DNA of 64,000 bases, taken from contig OX442323.1 in the NCBI GenBank assembly GCA_949358305.1, positions 3,844,001-3,908,000 on the forward strand, written 5' to 3'. Both the position numbers and the translations under genes were made by a program. Under the pieces are notes generated by a model, which saw only the letters and a program-made list of their open reading frames with translations, was not told where the DNA came from and made no database searches. This document shows, in pieces, positions 1 through 9,989 of the stretch (within the stretch, counting starts at the first letter, position 1; every line of letters begins with the position of its first letter). Source of the stretch: Strigamia acuminata. Taxonomy: Eukaryota > Arthropoda > Chilopoda > Geophilomorpha > Linotaeniidae.

Positions 1-260
1 TGCACTATGGCTATTGAAAAGTTTGACCCCTCGATCTAACTTTCGTGGCAGCCATTTTGAATTTTGTTGGAAAAACCAAAACCCGACATAAACCACTTCA
101 AAAACAACTCCAGCGTAGTTTTTGTTTTTGTGGTTTTTGGTGATGCTTTTTGGCTGATTTTGGCGTCCAATTTGTTTATAGAAACTCCAACTTGTGTGTT
201 TTTAGTGCAAAATGCTGTTTAGATTTAGATTTTTGTTGCCATTTATCTCGCACAACTCAC
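1..260 (-). other. Start of intron 4 of the receptor guanylate cyclase
   Basis: Sequence downstream of the GTGAGT donor of exon 4. It is AT-rich and I see no further exon before the window edge, so the rest of the gene lies outside. Confidence 0.7.
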
Positions 261-436
261 CCTTTTCCTTCCACCTAGAAAAGTGAGTGGATTTGGATAA
301 TTGAAAGGCTCTTTCTCCATGTAATCATTCACTTTAATAGAGAATTCTTCAAAGCCCACTGGCGGAGAGCCAATAACTCCAATGTATGATTGATAGGCCA
401 GCTGGGCTATGTCCTCGGTTTCATCTTTCAACAATC
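261..436 (-). CDS. Receptor guanylate cyclase (Gyc76C-like), coding exon 4, partial gene
   Basis: This exon continues the extracellular ANF-receptor ligand-binding fold of a single-pass receptor guanylate cyclase, a plasma-membrane enzyme that makes cGMP in response to a ligand. It adds about residues 277-335, including the stretches AYQSYIGVIGSPPVGFEEF and NDYMEKEPFNYPNPL, which match the insect Gyc76C type as I know it. The acceptor is a pyrimidine-rich TTTTCCCCAG and the donor is GTGAGT at 260-255. It starts with the last two bases of a glycine codon, which fits the single G left by exon 3, and it ends in phase 0. The transmembrane, kinase-homology and cyclase domains would lie beyond the left edge. 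Splice sites are read by eye and the family is recognised from memory. Confidence 0.88.
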
Positions 437-599
437 CTGGGGAAAACAACAACTCCATTATAGCTTCGAGAAACTTACTAACTCTTGACTGGACAACAAC
501 AAAGCTTTTCGCCATAAAGTTCCTAATTTTATGGGCTGGCTTGAAGTAATTTTGTACTACCCATAGCCGAGGTAACAAAAAAATGTAATTATTGTGTAA

Positions 600-1060
600 T
601 TATTGTCCGCAAACTGGAGCTCTAATTAGTTCAATATTGTGTGGGTACACTAAGCACCCACGTACCGAAATTACTCTAACAAACAGGGCCGTCTTAACAC
701 TTTTCAGCGCCCTGGGCTTAAGAAAAAAAATCATTTTTACATTTACAATTTTACAGGCTCGTTCCTAGGATATACTTGTAGTGCACTCGTGTTTTTTGGG
801 GATGTTGGCACACCACTCCCATCCCCCTCCAAAAAAAGTACCGGTAAGCATTTTTGTGAAAAATAAATTCAAACGTAAAAATTCATCTTTAAAGAAAAAA
901 TGCCACCAGGGGGGGGGGGCGCCCCCCTGACCTGCTACCCAGTTAGCCCAATGATAAAGGTGGGCCTGCTAACCAAATGTGAGTGTTCTAATTACTAAAT
1001 CCAGATTCTCCCTGCAATTTTTTTTGTTTAATCAATTTAGTCGTTATTTCAATTCAGATA
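600..1060. other. Intron 3 interior, no gene seen
   Basis: Low-complexity sequence with a G run near 910-919. Near 687 there is CAGGGCCGTCTTAA, which resembles an hAT terminus, but I found no partner end. No coding exon is visible. Confidence 0.5.
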
Positions 1061-1073
1061 TTAGGCGCGTTCA

Positions 1074-1518
1074 AAATTTCGGTTTTTACCGTTTCAAAAA
1101 CAGCCAAAATACATCACCAAAAATCTGCAAAAACCAAAAGGACGACTGGAGTGGTTTATGGATCGGTTTATGTCGGGATTTGTTTTTTTTACAACCAAAT
1201 TCAAAATGGCCGCATCGAACGTTAGATGGACGGATAGTCTTTCAAGTGTCATAAACTGTTTCAGGTGAAGCATCCACCTATTATAATATGAGTAAATGCT
1301 AAATTATGTTCAAATTAGGGGGCTACAACCACAATTCGTTGGTTAAATGAAAGAAATGGAATTTTTATGCACCATGTACTCGCGCGATCGCGATGCAAAA
1401 ACGATTCAACAAACGGGCCTAAAAACGAACACATTGATGGTTAGGCACGGTTTTGCCTACTATTTTGGCTGCTTTTATAAACGGCATAAACTGAATAAAC
1501 TGAAATTTTGAACGCACC
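1074..1518. mobile_element. TA-flanked inverted-repeat element (GGYGCGTTC ends)
   Basis: The ends are inverted copies of about 25 bp, GGCGCGTTCAAAATTTC at the left and the complement of GGTGCGTTCAAAATTTC at the right. Each end is flanked by TA (1072-1073 and 1519-1520), which fits a Tc1/mariner-type short non-autonomous element. It sits in intron 3 of the cyclase gene. An element with a similar GGTGCGTTCAA end is interrupted by the BEL element near 31.7-38.1 kb. Confidence 0.65.
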
Positions 1519-1707
1519 TATTGTATTTTGTTTTTGAGGCTAGTTTAATTTAATTTAATTTAATTCAATTAAGTCGTTGTTTTGGAATCCCGTTTTCTAT
1601 TCGAGTATTTACGATAATGTCATAGTTTCCTCCATTTCAGTTGAGCAGTTTATCAAAAATAAAAATAAAATGCAAACAAAATAAAATAAAATATCAACAA
1701 CTTTTAC

Positions 1708-1854
1708 CTCTTAAGTACATGCCAGGGTTGTCTAGATCGTACTGTTCAATATCAACTCCGACGACAAAATATTCTCCGTTCTCGAATAAACCTTTCTTCT
1801 GCATAGTGACCATCAATCCAAGATGCTCATAATACTGACCAAGGATCACGTAAA
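1708..1854 (-). CDS. Receptor guanylate cyclase (Gyc76C-like), coding exon 3
   Basis: Encodes about 48 residues of the ligand-binding domain, reading VILGQYYEHLGLMVTMQKK then GEYFVVGVDIEQYDLDNPG. It is bounded by acceptor GTTTAG (AG at 1856-1855) and donor GTAAAAG (from 1707). The first two bases TT complete the codon begun by the final A of exon 2 (ATT, Ile), and the last G pairs with GA of exon 4 (Gly). This phase match across three exons is strong evidence that they form one transcript. It is too short and too interrupted to stand out as a long open frame. Confidence 0.88.
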
Positions 1855-2019
1855 CTAAACACAAAAGAAATTAAGCTGAATAAGCCAAGCTAACTGTGCG
1901 AAAATCCATAAAAGTTCTGAATACAAAATTATCAGTATTCATTAAAATGTATTACAAGGATAATTGTATAAATTTTGCAAACCGTCAAGAAAATTTTTCT
2001 CAAATTTCTAGAAGTTTAT

Positions 2020-2165
2020 TAAAAATTGATGAAAATTGATAAAGATTATCAAAATGTATCAAAAATTTGATGAAGATTATCAAAATGAATCAAAAATTGA
2101 TAAACATTATCAAAATGTATCAAAAATTGATGAAAATTGATTCAACAAAATTAAAAATTGTCGAC
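2020..2165. repeat. AT-rich tandem repeat
   Basis: Imperfect tandem copies of a unit like ATTATCAAAATGTATCAAAA with TTGATAAA/TTGATGAA joins, at least four copies. It lies in intron 2 of the cyclase gene, about 170 bp upstream of exon 3. Confidence 0.7.
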
Positions 2166-2304
2166 ATTTATCAAAAATACAAAGAAAAAAAATTCTAAAA
2201 AATTTAACGACATTCATAAAAAAAGTCGAGATATTCAACTAAAACCCACAGCCAAAACAAGAAACAAAATATGCAACACTAGACTAGAACTAGATCCTGC
2301 TTAC

Positions 2305-2614
2305 TTCTTGCATCCTCATACGTCTCCTCAACAAGCTGTAGAAAAGGATTATCCAGATATCCATGATGATAAGTGACATCCCAAGTCTTCTTGAATATAA
2401 CTTTGATCCCACACACTTCCAACGTCTTGACAATCGTGTCGGCAATCCAATAAAAGTCAAGCTCCTTGGCACTCGAATAAAGAAATGCGACTTTCCTCCA
2501 TCGAAATCGCATCAACACGGAAGCAACTGACTTAGAAATATGTACATCCGGGGGCCGAGTTCTCGCAAACGTCGGAAAAATCGTCTTGTCCGATGTCTCG
2601 TACCGCGTACAGAA
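2305..2614 (-). CDS. Receptor guanylate cyclase (Gyc76C-like), coding exon 2
   Basis: Encodes about residues 125-228 of the ectodomain. The telling segment is TIFPTFARTRPPDVHISKSV, the classic ANF-receptor region of membrane guanylate cyclases, followed by VLMRFRWRKVAFLYSS and, near the end, NPFLQLVEETYEDAR. The acceptor is TGTTTGCAG (AG at 2616-2615) and the donor GTAAGC (from 2304). It begins in phase 0, exactly where exon 1 stops, so the junction reads MISY-FCTRYETSDK. It ends one base into a codon that exon 3 completes. The open frame continues into the flanking intron on both sides, and those extensions are not part of the protein. Confidence 0.92.
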
Positions 2615-3230
2615 CTGCAAACACAAAACACAAAACATTAAGTAATCCAAAGCTCTAAAAAAAAAATCTCTTCAAAAAAGCAACGCTTCAAAGACCATTT
2701 TGCAAGCAAACTTGCTTGAATTGCCTCAGTTTGTTGCATACAAGTGGGACCAATACAAAGCAACACTGGAACAAAAAACGGAAAATCAATATTGTTCAAC
2801 GTCTCGAAGAATTCACAAAGCTCCCCAAAGAATTCTCACAACGTCCCCTATAGTCCAGAAATCTCAGTTTTGTAATAACGTTAAGTGCTTTTCAAGTTTC
2901 TGTTTCTCTGATTTTTGGTGAATGTGCACGAGTTCATTCTTCTTCGAGTCTTTGTGTTTGGCCCACTGCTTTTAATAAAATTCTGCTTGTACTCAAGTTT
3001 TTCTAACCTCCTTATCTGTAAGTAAGGATGCCTCGTTGGATAGGATTGGTGCCGAGAAGGGAGATTGAACCGGAGAGGATTCAAAGTCTATTTTATAACC
3101 GTGGGTTTGGAGAACCCAGGAGTCAAAAGAAAGCAATTCCCGATTCTTTAACCCGGTGTTTGCCAAACTTTTTAGGTTTACGATGCACTTAATGTTTCAA
3201 GATTTTTCCACGGTGCCCAAAATCAAACCA

Positions 3231-3791
3231 TATACTTTGAACTGATACAACGTTGACCTATTTCCAATTGGTTGAGCCGGATTAGGCCTAACTGTGGACT
3301 GTGCTCTACACTACGTAGAAAAGTAGTTGTTTATTTTGACAATGAAACAAGTGTTGGTAATCGATCACAATGTCTGGAGTTCGAGTACAATTCTAGTGTT
3401 ATGGGTTACTTTTTTGTGCCACTACACCAGTGTTACGGCTGGAGTTAGGTCAACGATATATCGATTTAGAGCAGATGTCGGCAAGTAATTTTAAGTGGGG
3501 TCCGGATACTATTGAAAATTTTTATCGAGGTCCAGAAAAAAAACCACTTACAAACCTTACTAAAAACCTAAGAAAACGGAAAAAACACTTAAAAACCAAT
3601 TAAACACCCCCAATAAACACACACAACCCAAAAAATACCAATAAAATCTAAAAAACACAAAAAAAACCCGAAAAACCAAAGAAACCGAAAGAAAAACGTC
3701 GTTAAAATGTCACCGCGGTCCAAGTTTCGACCTTCCAGGATCCGTATCCGGACCGCGGTCCGCCTGTTGCCGACCGCTGGTTTAGAGTATA
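3231..3791. mobile_element. Short inverted-repeat element (family X), copy 1, interrupted by an hAT element
   Basis: Family X has ends like TATACTCCAAACCGATACAA and shared inner sequence such as CCAATTGGTTGAGCCGGAT and GTGGACTGTGCTCTAC. Other copies are at 15636-15871 and 52231-52987. In this copy the right terminal repeat is split by an hAT-like element at 3472-3779 and resumes with TTTAGAGTATA. The family is TA-flanked at 52 kb, so a Tc1/mariner-type origin is likely. Confidence 0.65.
3472..3779. mobile_element. hAT-type short non-autonomous element, copy 1
   Basis: The ends are CAGATGTCGGCAAG and the complement of CAGCGGTCGGCAAC, fitting the hAT terminal pattern CAGNGNTYGGCAA. It is flanked by an 8-bp near-duplication (ATTTAGAG and GTTTAGAG, 7 of 8 matching), the target-site length known for hAT. 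It has no coding capacity. An inverted relative is at 27960-28280. Confidence 0.8.
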
Positions 3792-3847
3792 CAATTCTAT
3801 CACGAACCAAGGATAACAGGCACGTATCCAGATGTTCAGAGCTTTTT

Positions 3848-4022
3848 GCCACTGATGGCGCCACTTAGTATATAGCCGCACTGTATTCTGGAATGACAAC
3901 AGGTAACAAACATGCTTAGTCGACAAGCAATGGGTGACACGTGGTTACTGCGCACAGAACAATGAATCAATAGGAAATAACAAACAGATATGTGTATGTG
4001 TTATCTGTGGTTCATGGTTCTA
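3848..4022. repeat. Dispersed repeat, copy A
   Basis: Shares long near-identical blocks with 41278-41464, for example TATAGCCGCACTGTATTCTG, then ATGACAACAGGTAACAAACA, then AATCAATAGGAAATAACA. No terminal inverted repeat was seen, so the element type is unknown. Confidence 0.75.
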
Positions 4023-4224
4023 AAATACATATCTGATAATTTATAATAAGAAATAAATTATTACAAAAATCACAAACAATTTATTGATGGGATCAATTAG
4101 TGAAACGAATGAGCCTGTTGTTTCCTACACGTCTTTTAAATAGTTCACAGCGCCCCTGTAGTTCAGTCACGGCAACCCAGGGCAGTGTAACGCAGAGTTT
4201 GGGAACCACTGCAATAACCCTAAA

Positions 4225-5140
4225 GGTGGAAACACAAGGGAGCGGGTAAAATTTAAAAGCTTGCTTTTAATCAAAAAGCGGCTAAAAACTCGCCCGCTTG
4301 AGCAATCACAAGCTTGCGTTTTTATTCAAAACTTGGCTTTGAAGCGAGTTTGTACACACCCACTCCGATATCAAACTGAGTTTAATTTACCAGCTTGCTC
4401 GTGTTTTGGTCATGTGACTTTGACAGCCAATCAGAATCGTTTAAAAATTCTTGACAGAATTTTGGCGAGGAATTTTGGCAGCCATTTGAACAAGTAAAAC
4501 AGCGTGCTACGTTTTAACTGATCGAGTAATTCAGCATCAACTACTGTATGCCACCTTATGAGAACGGAGGAAGAGCAGAAAGAGCAGCCGAATGCCAGTT
4601 AGCTATTCTCTGGCTCACTGTTAGATTGGGACCAGTTCCTATTGGCCGAGCCTATTCACTGTTGTAGGGCTACATAAAAGCAGGCCAAAATACAAACGCT
4701 CGAGTTACGGGAAGCCATTTTGTGTCCAGACAGAACAATCGATCATAAATTTCAAAACCAGCTTGACAAAGCAACCGATAAACTGAGCGAACTGAAGGAT
4801 CATGAATTTTGAAAAAGTAACAGTTTAAAACATTGCTTCCAAACTTTTAAAAACATTTTATTATTAAATATTAGTCATTTTACATCATTTCAAACATCTA
4901 AAATAATCAAACTAATTAAAACCACAACAAAAATACTTTTCCTAGTGAAAGTAACAGTTATGAGTAAACAGGCTCGACCAATAGGAACTGGTCCCCCTCT
5001 AACAGTGAACCAGAGTATAGCTTGAGTTTTCCAGTTAAGCTGGTAAGCCAAAAGCGAGTCAAGTGAGCTTGTAAATGACTCCCTCTTTAAACTTGCGCTA
5101 GCAAGCTTTGAAAGTTTACCCGCTCCCTTGTGTTTCCACC
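4225..5140. mobile_element. Inverted-repeat element (GGTGGAAACACAAGGGAGCG ends), copy 1
   Basis: The ends are inverted copies of about 40 bp that begin GGTGGAAACACAAGGGAGCG. A shorter, more complete-looking copy in the opposite orientation is at 20518-20913. This copy is longer because another element (4606-5017) is inserted. Target duplication is not clear, so the superfamily is unassigned. Confidence 0.75.
4606..5017. mobile_element. TA-flanked element nested in the 4225-5140 element
   Basis: The ends are inverted copies containing CTCTGGCTCACTGTTAGA and the block CAGTTCCTATTGG. Its right flank resumes the host element as TAGCTTGAG, which matches the uninterrupted copy at 20.6 kb (GCTAGCTTGAG), so a TA target is likely. 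A left-truncated relative is at 11589-11858. Confidence 0.65.
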
Positions 5141-5143
5141 ATT

Positions 5144-5482
5144 AGATATATATCATTACTTAGTACATGTTTAGGGACAACTTTCAGGTCCCAAAAGCTA
5201 CAGCACCATATGTATAAGTATCCAATCAGATGTTATATTTTTGAACCAGCACATCTGCTGATGAAAGCTAGAAGCTGTTAGTTAAAGCGCTCTTGTGCTA
5301 ATGCAGTGAAGCCAGTGTAATAGTTATACTACAGTCTCACGGAGCAGATAGTGTCAAGGGAGAATAATTAATTAACTAAATAACCAAGAAAAACAAATCT
5401 CACCTGAGATTAAGATAGCAAAAAAAATCTTATTTAAGAAAGTGGTTGTCCCTAAATGCGTGTAAGCTCATGTCTCCAAGGG
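5144..5482. mobile_element. piggyBac-like short element, copy 1
   Basis: The right end reads CTCCAAGGG followed by TTAA (5483-5486), and inner blocks such as TTAGGGACAA and TTTCAGGTC recur at 26925-27392 and 46558-46955. The left end is decayed and its position, next to the preceding element, is approximate. Confidence 0.5.
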
Positions 5483-6098
5483 TTAAGCAAAGCGGTGTGT
5501 GTCGAAAAAGATATACTGATTCCATAGATTTTCATAAATTTCAACATAGTGGATCCACAGTATGGCCTGTAAACATGACAGCTCACACGAGGACAACTAC
5601 CAATCAAGCAGACAACAAGCAAACATAATGGGAATATTGACACAAATAGAAATTTATGTACAGTAGCATGAGCAAACCACTAATGTGAATAGCAATTTTG
5701 AATGCGACTGAGTGACATGAACAAAACTTAAATTTTCAGTTCCATCCGTTCAATTTTAATGCCTACTTGTATTGGTGTCAAACCTGTCAACGTGTGCACT
5801 CCATGAAATCCTTTAGAAGCATTAAGGGTCATTAACAAAACTGACTAATTAAAACTAATGAACCTGCAATACAAACTTCTTGCAAACCTTTCTTGAGTAT
5901 TAGATAAACACAAGAGCTCTTCAGAGTTCGCAGTTTACGTTTTGTAAAATATATCATGAAATGCATTCCAAATTCTACTATTTGTCAAATATGAATGCGT
6001 TTCAAGCGCACTAGTGTGTTTTTACACTAAACTCTGATTAATACATCAGCGAAATAAATAGACAACTGTGAGAGTTGAAAGTGGACTAAAGAGTAGAT

Positions 6099-6174
6099 CG
6101 TTTCGTGTGTGTAAATGTGACGTCATTCCCATGTTATTCAATGGGAATGACGCCACATTTACACATACGAAACG
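6099..6174. repeat. Near-perfect palindrome with 33-bp arms
   Basis: The arms CGTTTCGTGTGTGTAAATGT / ACATTTACACATACGAAACG continue into CATTCCCAT / ATGGGAATG around an 8-base loop. The left arm contains TGACGTCA, a cAMP-response-type motif, but I have no evidence it is used. Confidence 0.8.
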
Positions 6175-6266
6175 AGTTTTGCATACGTTTAAGAGTTTTT
6201 GAATGCAGCTAGTGTTTTATTTTAGGGTCAGAATAAGGGAGTGCTGGCCAAGGGCAGCGTCACATA

Positions 6267-6842
6267 CAGGGTGTATCAGAATTCATGTTACACAGAAATA
6301 AGGGGTATAGAGGGGGACCAGGAGATCACATTTCCACTAATCAAAAATTCCAAAAAAAATTTCCCACTTTGTTACAACCCCAAAAACAATGGAAGATTTC
6401 AAATGTCGTGTCACGCATATCGCCCACATTTTCCAGGTTAAAGCGCAATTCTCAAATAAAAATATACAAACCTATCGTTTTAATGGTAAAGAATCACAAA
6501 AAAAAACCAAAAATCCAGGAAAACTAAAATAAATCATTTACGGTATGTAAAAGATTAATTTTCTTAGATTATTTACCAAGCTGTGCATTTGAACATGTAG
6601 AGCATTTCTTGTAATAAACTTCTGCTGTTGGCTACCGATTGTGTCTTTTTATTTGAGAATTACGCTTTAACCTGGCAAACGTGGGCAATATGCGTGACGC
6701 GCAATATTTGAAATCTTCCATTGTTTTTGGGTTGTAACAAAATGGGAATTTTTTTTTGGAATTTTTGATTAGTGGAAACCTGATCTCCTGGTCCCTCTCT
6801 ATACCCCCTATTTCTGTGTAACATGAATTCTGATACACCCTG
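6267..6842. mobile_element. Foldback element, mariner-like CAGGGTGT ends, TA-flanked
   Basis: Two inverted arms of about 200 bp (6267-6466 and 6643-6842) start CAGGGTGTATCAGAATTC and are flanked by TA at 6265-6266 and 6843-6844. CAGGGTGT is a common mariner terminus. The spacer of about 175 bp has no coding capacity, so this is a non-autonomous foldback copy. Confidence 0.8.
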
Positions 6843-8372
6843 TATACAGAAGAGCAATAAAAGTGCAAAGTTACGTAGAGAGACGAATATAGCAGCACTT
6901 TTCCAATTTGTATTATGAAATGCATTATTTAACGTACAGTCGTGGTCATAAAAATCATCCCAGTCCAGCTTGAAGCTCACCTGCAGAATGATAGTTTGCG
7001 GCTATAGCCACCAGGTAGTGCAAAAACTCAGTGATATGTTGTGACAAATTGACATTTAAATGATGTCACAAAATCATCATATAATAAGTTATAAGTTATA
7101 CTTATAAAAAGTGCAATCGCAAAACCTCTAATATACTTAATTAAGCAAAATTTTATACGTTTAGGAATGCATTAAGTGAAAAGCAATATATTATTAAAAA
7201 TATTTTTTAATTGTATAGGAACATTCATTTTCGAGCAAATAAACTATGCAAACTGCACATATTTGTCTCTTACATTCAACTTGACAAAGCCAGGCAGAAA
7301 TAAAAAATCTTGTTGCAAACACTTGCCAATTTCCCTAAGTTTCAGTTATAGTGATTTCACAAAAGAAAAAAAAATGAAGAAATTTATCAAATTAAAGCTG
7401 ATATAACAGCTCTTGTGTTCAAAATGCAGCTTCATAATCAAATAATGGACGGAAGCAAAATTCAAAGAGCTTTCCACTGTTTCCAACTGGATGCCAACAC
7501 TGGATGCCAACATATTTCATTTGGAAACTACAGTACATTCAAAGAAAAATCTATTCTTTTCAATGCACACACACTTCTGTATGTACATACCTAAATTACA
7601 GTCACGTGTGACTCAGTGATGATCGATTGAGAGTGTGAAAGTACAGAAAGTGAAGTCAATTTTTCTTATTTTTTTCCCCATCGTAATCTCGAACCATAGT
7701 TACTAAAATAGCAAAAAAAACATTTTTTACAAACCCAAGATTGGATGCACCTAATGTAATCACCGGTTCGGTGAGTTTGACATTTATTTTTATTTTTTGT
7801 TATTTTCTTAGCAAAAATAGAAATATATGTATTAGAAAATAATAAAAGATGAAACTAATTTGAAAAGTGGAGCTATACTGGGGGGTATTCGAGGCTTCGA
7901 GCTGTCAGTCCATTTCTCAGAAGAATTTATTACCATAGCAACTGCTCTGCATAACAAATGTATATATGATAAGTATTTAATTTCAATTATCTTTTCATTT
8001 CAGATTATTACAAATTACGCGCACAATGCCAACTATTTGTCATTGTTTCATGTGAAGTATAATTTAAATTAACGACCAAAAGTTCCCTTCAGAAAAATAT
8101 CAGAAAACTACAGTCTTGGAATTATTGGATGTTGCAGTTATTTCAATGGATGTTAATGGTTTTAAACTGACAGAACTAAACTTACGGATACAAGGTCCAC
8201 GTAGGTTTGTTCGCGTTGGCGATATAACACAACGAATTATTTGTTTTTACAATACCGCAACGCGTTGTTACGTAAATAACGCATTGCGTTATACCACCAT
8301 ACCGCAAAAATTGCAGGGAATAGCAAAAATTTCATGTTGATGTTTGTTTTTCAGCTTTTTGGTGATGTTTCG

Positions 8373-8469
8373 GTCAAGTTTTAAGCATATTCATAACGTT
8401 TGTGTCAAGCCTTGAGCATACTCATAACGTTTGGCTCAAGTCTTGAGCATATTCATAACGTTTGGGTCA
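8373..8469. repeat. Three-copy tandem repeat of about 32 bp
   Basis: Three units end in CATAACGTTTG and share GTCAAG..TTGAGCATA, with few mismatches. No gene is associated. Confidence 0.75.
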
Positions 8470-8600
8470 TTTTTCAGCCTAAACGTGACTGAATCGATAC
8501 GTAAGTACCGAAACGTCACCAAAAGTGCTCAAAACGTGACCGAAACGCCACTAATAATCTTTTTTTGCGGATTTTGCAATATTTTACCTTACTGCGTTAA

Positions 8601-9002
8601 CCTTCCCATAGCCAAGCCTAGTTTCCACCATTGCTAGCTAAGGTCGGTCAAATCGGCCTTCTTTTAAAATGCTTCTGCGCATGTGCAGAATCACATTTTT
8701 CCTGGTGCAATCGCATTTTTCCTGGTAAAAGCACATGTTTTAGGACTAATTTTAATACGCCACCTAGTGCAAACAGATGGCAAAGCAGTGTACGGCGCTC
8801 CCATTAAGGGTGTTTTATGTTATAAATATTAAATTATCTTAATAATAATTGAAAAACTATTTGTATTTAGACATTATAAAATAAGAAAAAAAAGTTTTTG
8901 AGGAATACAAGTTAACCTCATTAATTAATTATCAGAAAAAAAAGAATTACAGTGATTTTTCCACTTCTATAATTTTTTTGACCTACCATGGCTATGGGAA
9001 GG
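8601..9002. mobile_element. TTAA-flanked short element (piggyBac-like)
   Basis: Inverted ends CCTTCCCATAGCC and GGCTATGGGAAGG are each flanked by TTAA (8597-8600, 9003-9006), the piggyBac target. It has no coding capacity. A right-end relative may lie near 26.33-26.36 kb and another near 11.9 kb. Confidence 0.75.
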
Positions 9003-9005
9003 TTA

Positions 9006-9621
9006 AGCCTAGTACTCATAACACCATTCCGTCCTTGGAATGGTAAAAGGAATCAAAGTCTTAAGTTTCCTGCCAAGAGTGGTACTCATAAAAATATTGT
9101 TTAGACTCTGAATCACCCTTGCTCGTGGAAAAAAATTGTTTCCAGCCCCGATGGTGCACGGAAAAATTTAATTGTTTCAGACTCTGAATAAATTTTGTTT
9201 ACCCAGAATTCCCTTGTTTTTCATCTAAAATTTGCAACTGGTTACAACCGATTGCAAACAAAGACACCCAACTACTTCAATTTAACACGTTTGTTTTTCT
9301 AATTTCTGCACATGATGACGTATACACACCACCGACAGCAGCCAGTATTAAACCCAAACAAACATCTTCATAGTCATCTTCAGCCTCAGATAAGTCGGAC
9401 AAAGCTTCATTGCCATTGCCATTGCCAGCCATTTGCAAAACAAGCAACAATGACTCACACAGTTCAAGAGTACGGAAACTTTCTGGTGACAATTTCATGA
9501 GCACCACAAATTTATCAGACTCTGAATAATAAGAGGATAAAACATTCCGCTTGAAATGGTGCTGTTGAAAAATTAAGACTGTAAAAATATTTAGACTCTG
9601 AAAGCTTATGAGTACTAGGCT
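9006..9621. mobile_element. TTA-flanked inverted-repeat element (Harbinger-like)
   Basis: Inverted ends AGCCTAGTACTCATAA / TTATGAGTACTAGGCT are flanked by TTA (9003-9005, 9622-9624), a 3-bp target like those of PIF/Harbinger elements. It abuts the TTAA-flanked element on its left. An acidic minus-strand open frame of 76 codons (9277-9507) lies inside; I could not link it to a transposase. Confidence 0.65.
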
Positions 9622-9824
9622 TTAATGCATTGCGGTATTTTGTGAAAATAAACATCTCAAATAAATATTTTACATAAAGCATCTCAAACAAACATCGCAA
9701 ATAAATATTTCACATAAAAAATCTCAAACAAACATTAGGTGAATAAGCAAATATGAAAAGTTGAAAAAAGCAATTCCATTAGCATTACCATACGTTCTCT
9801 TTTTAAAGATTGATAATGACATTA

Positions 9825-9985
9825 GAGAGTTTGCGGCAGGTACTTTTCCCTTATAAAAACTCCCGTTAAGCTTATAAGTATAGTGGAAAGCTTATAACTC
9901 TACCGGAGCTTACACTATAACTGAAAATAGCGTAGTTTTCCACTATTTACGTCACTAACTAAAAATCTGGATTAGCATTGACCTG
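9825..9985. mobile_element. Truncated copy of the GTTTGCGGCAGGTAC-end element
   Basis: The left end GAGAGTTTGCGGCAGGTAC, next to TA at 9823-9824, and the following TTTTCCCTTATAAAAAC match, in reverse, the right end of the element at 28294-29296. No right end was found here, so this is a fragment. Confidence 0.6.
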
Positions 9986-9989
9986 TTTC

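Noticed and set aside
687-705. hAT terminus CAGGGCCGTCTTAA
   Set aside because: No partner end or 8-bp duplication was found nearby.
9277-9507. 76-codon acidic frame as a Harbinger transposase fragment
   Set aside because: I could not match it to any transposase motif; it lies inside a short element and may be chance.
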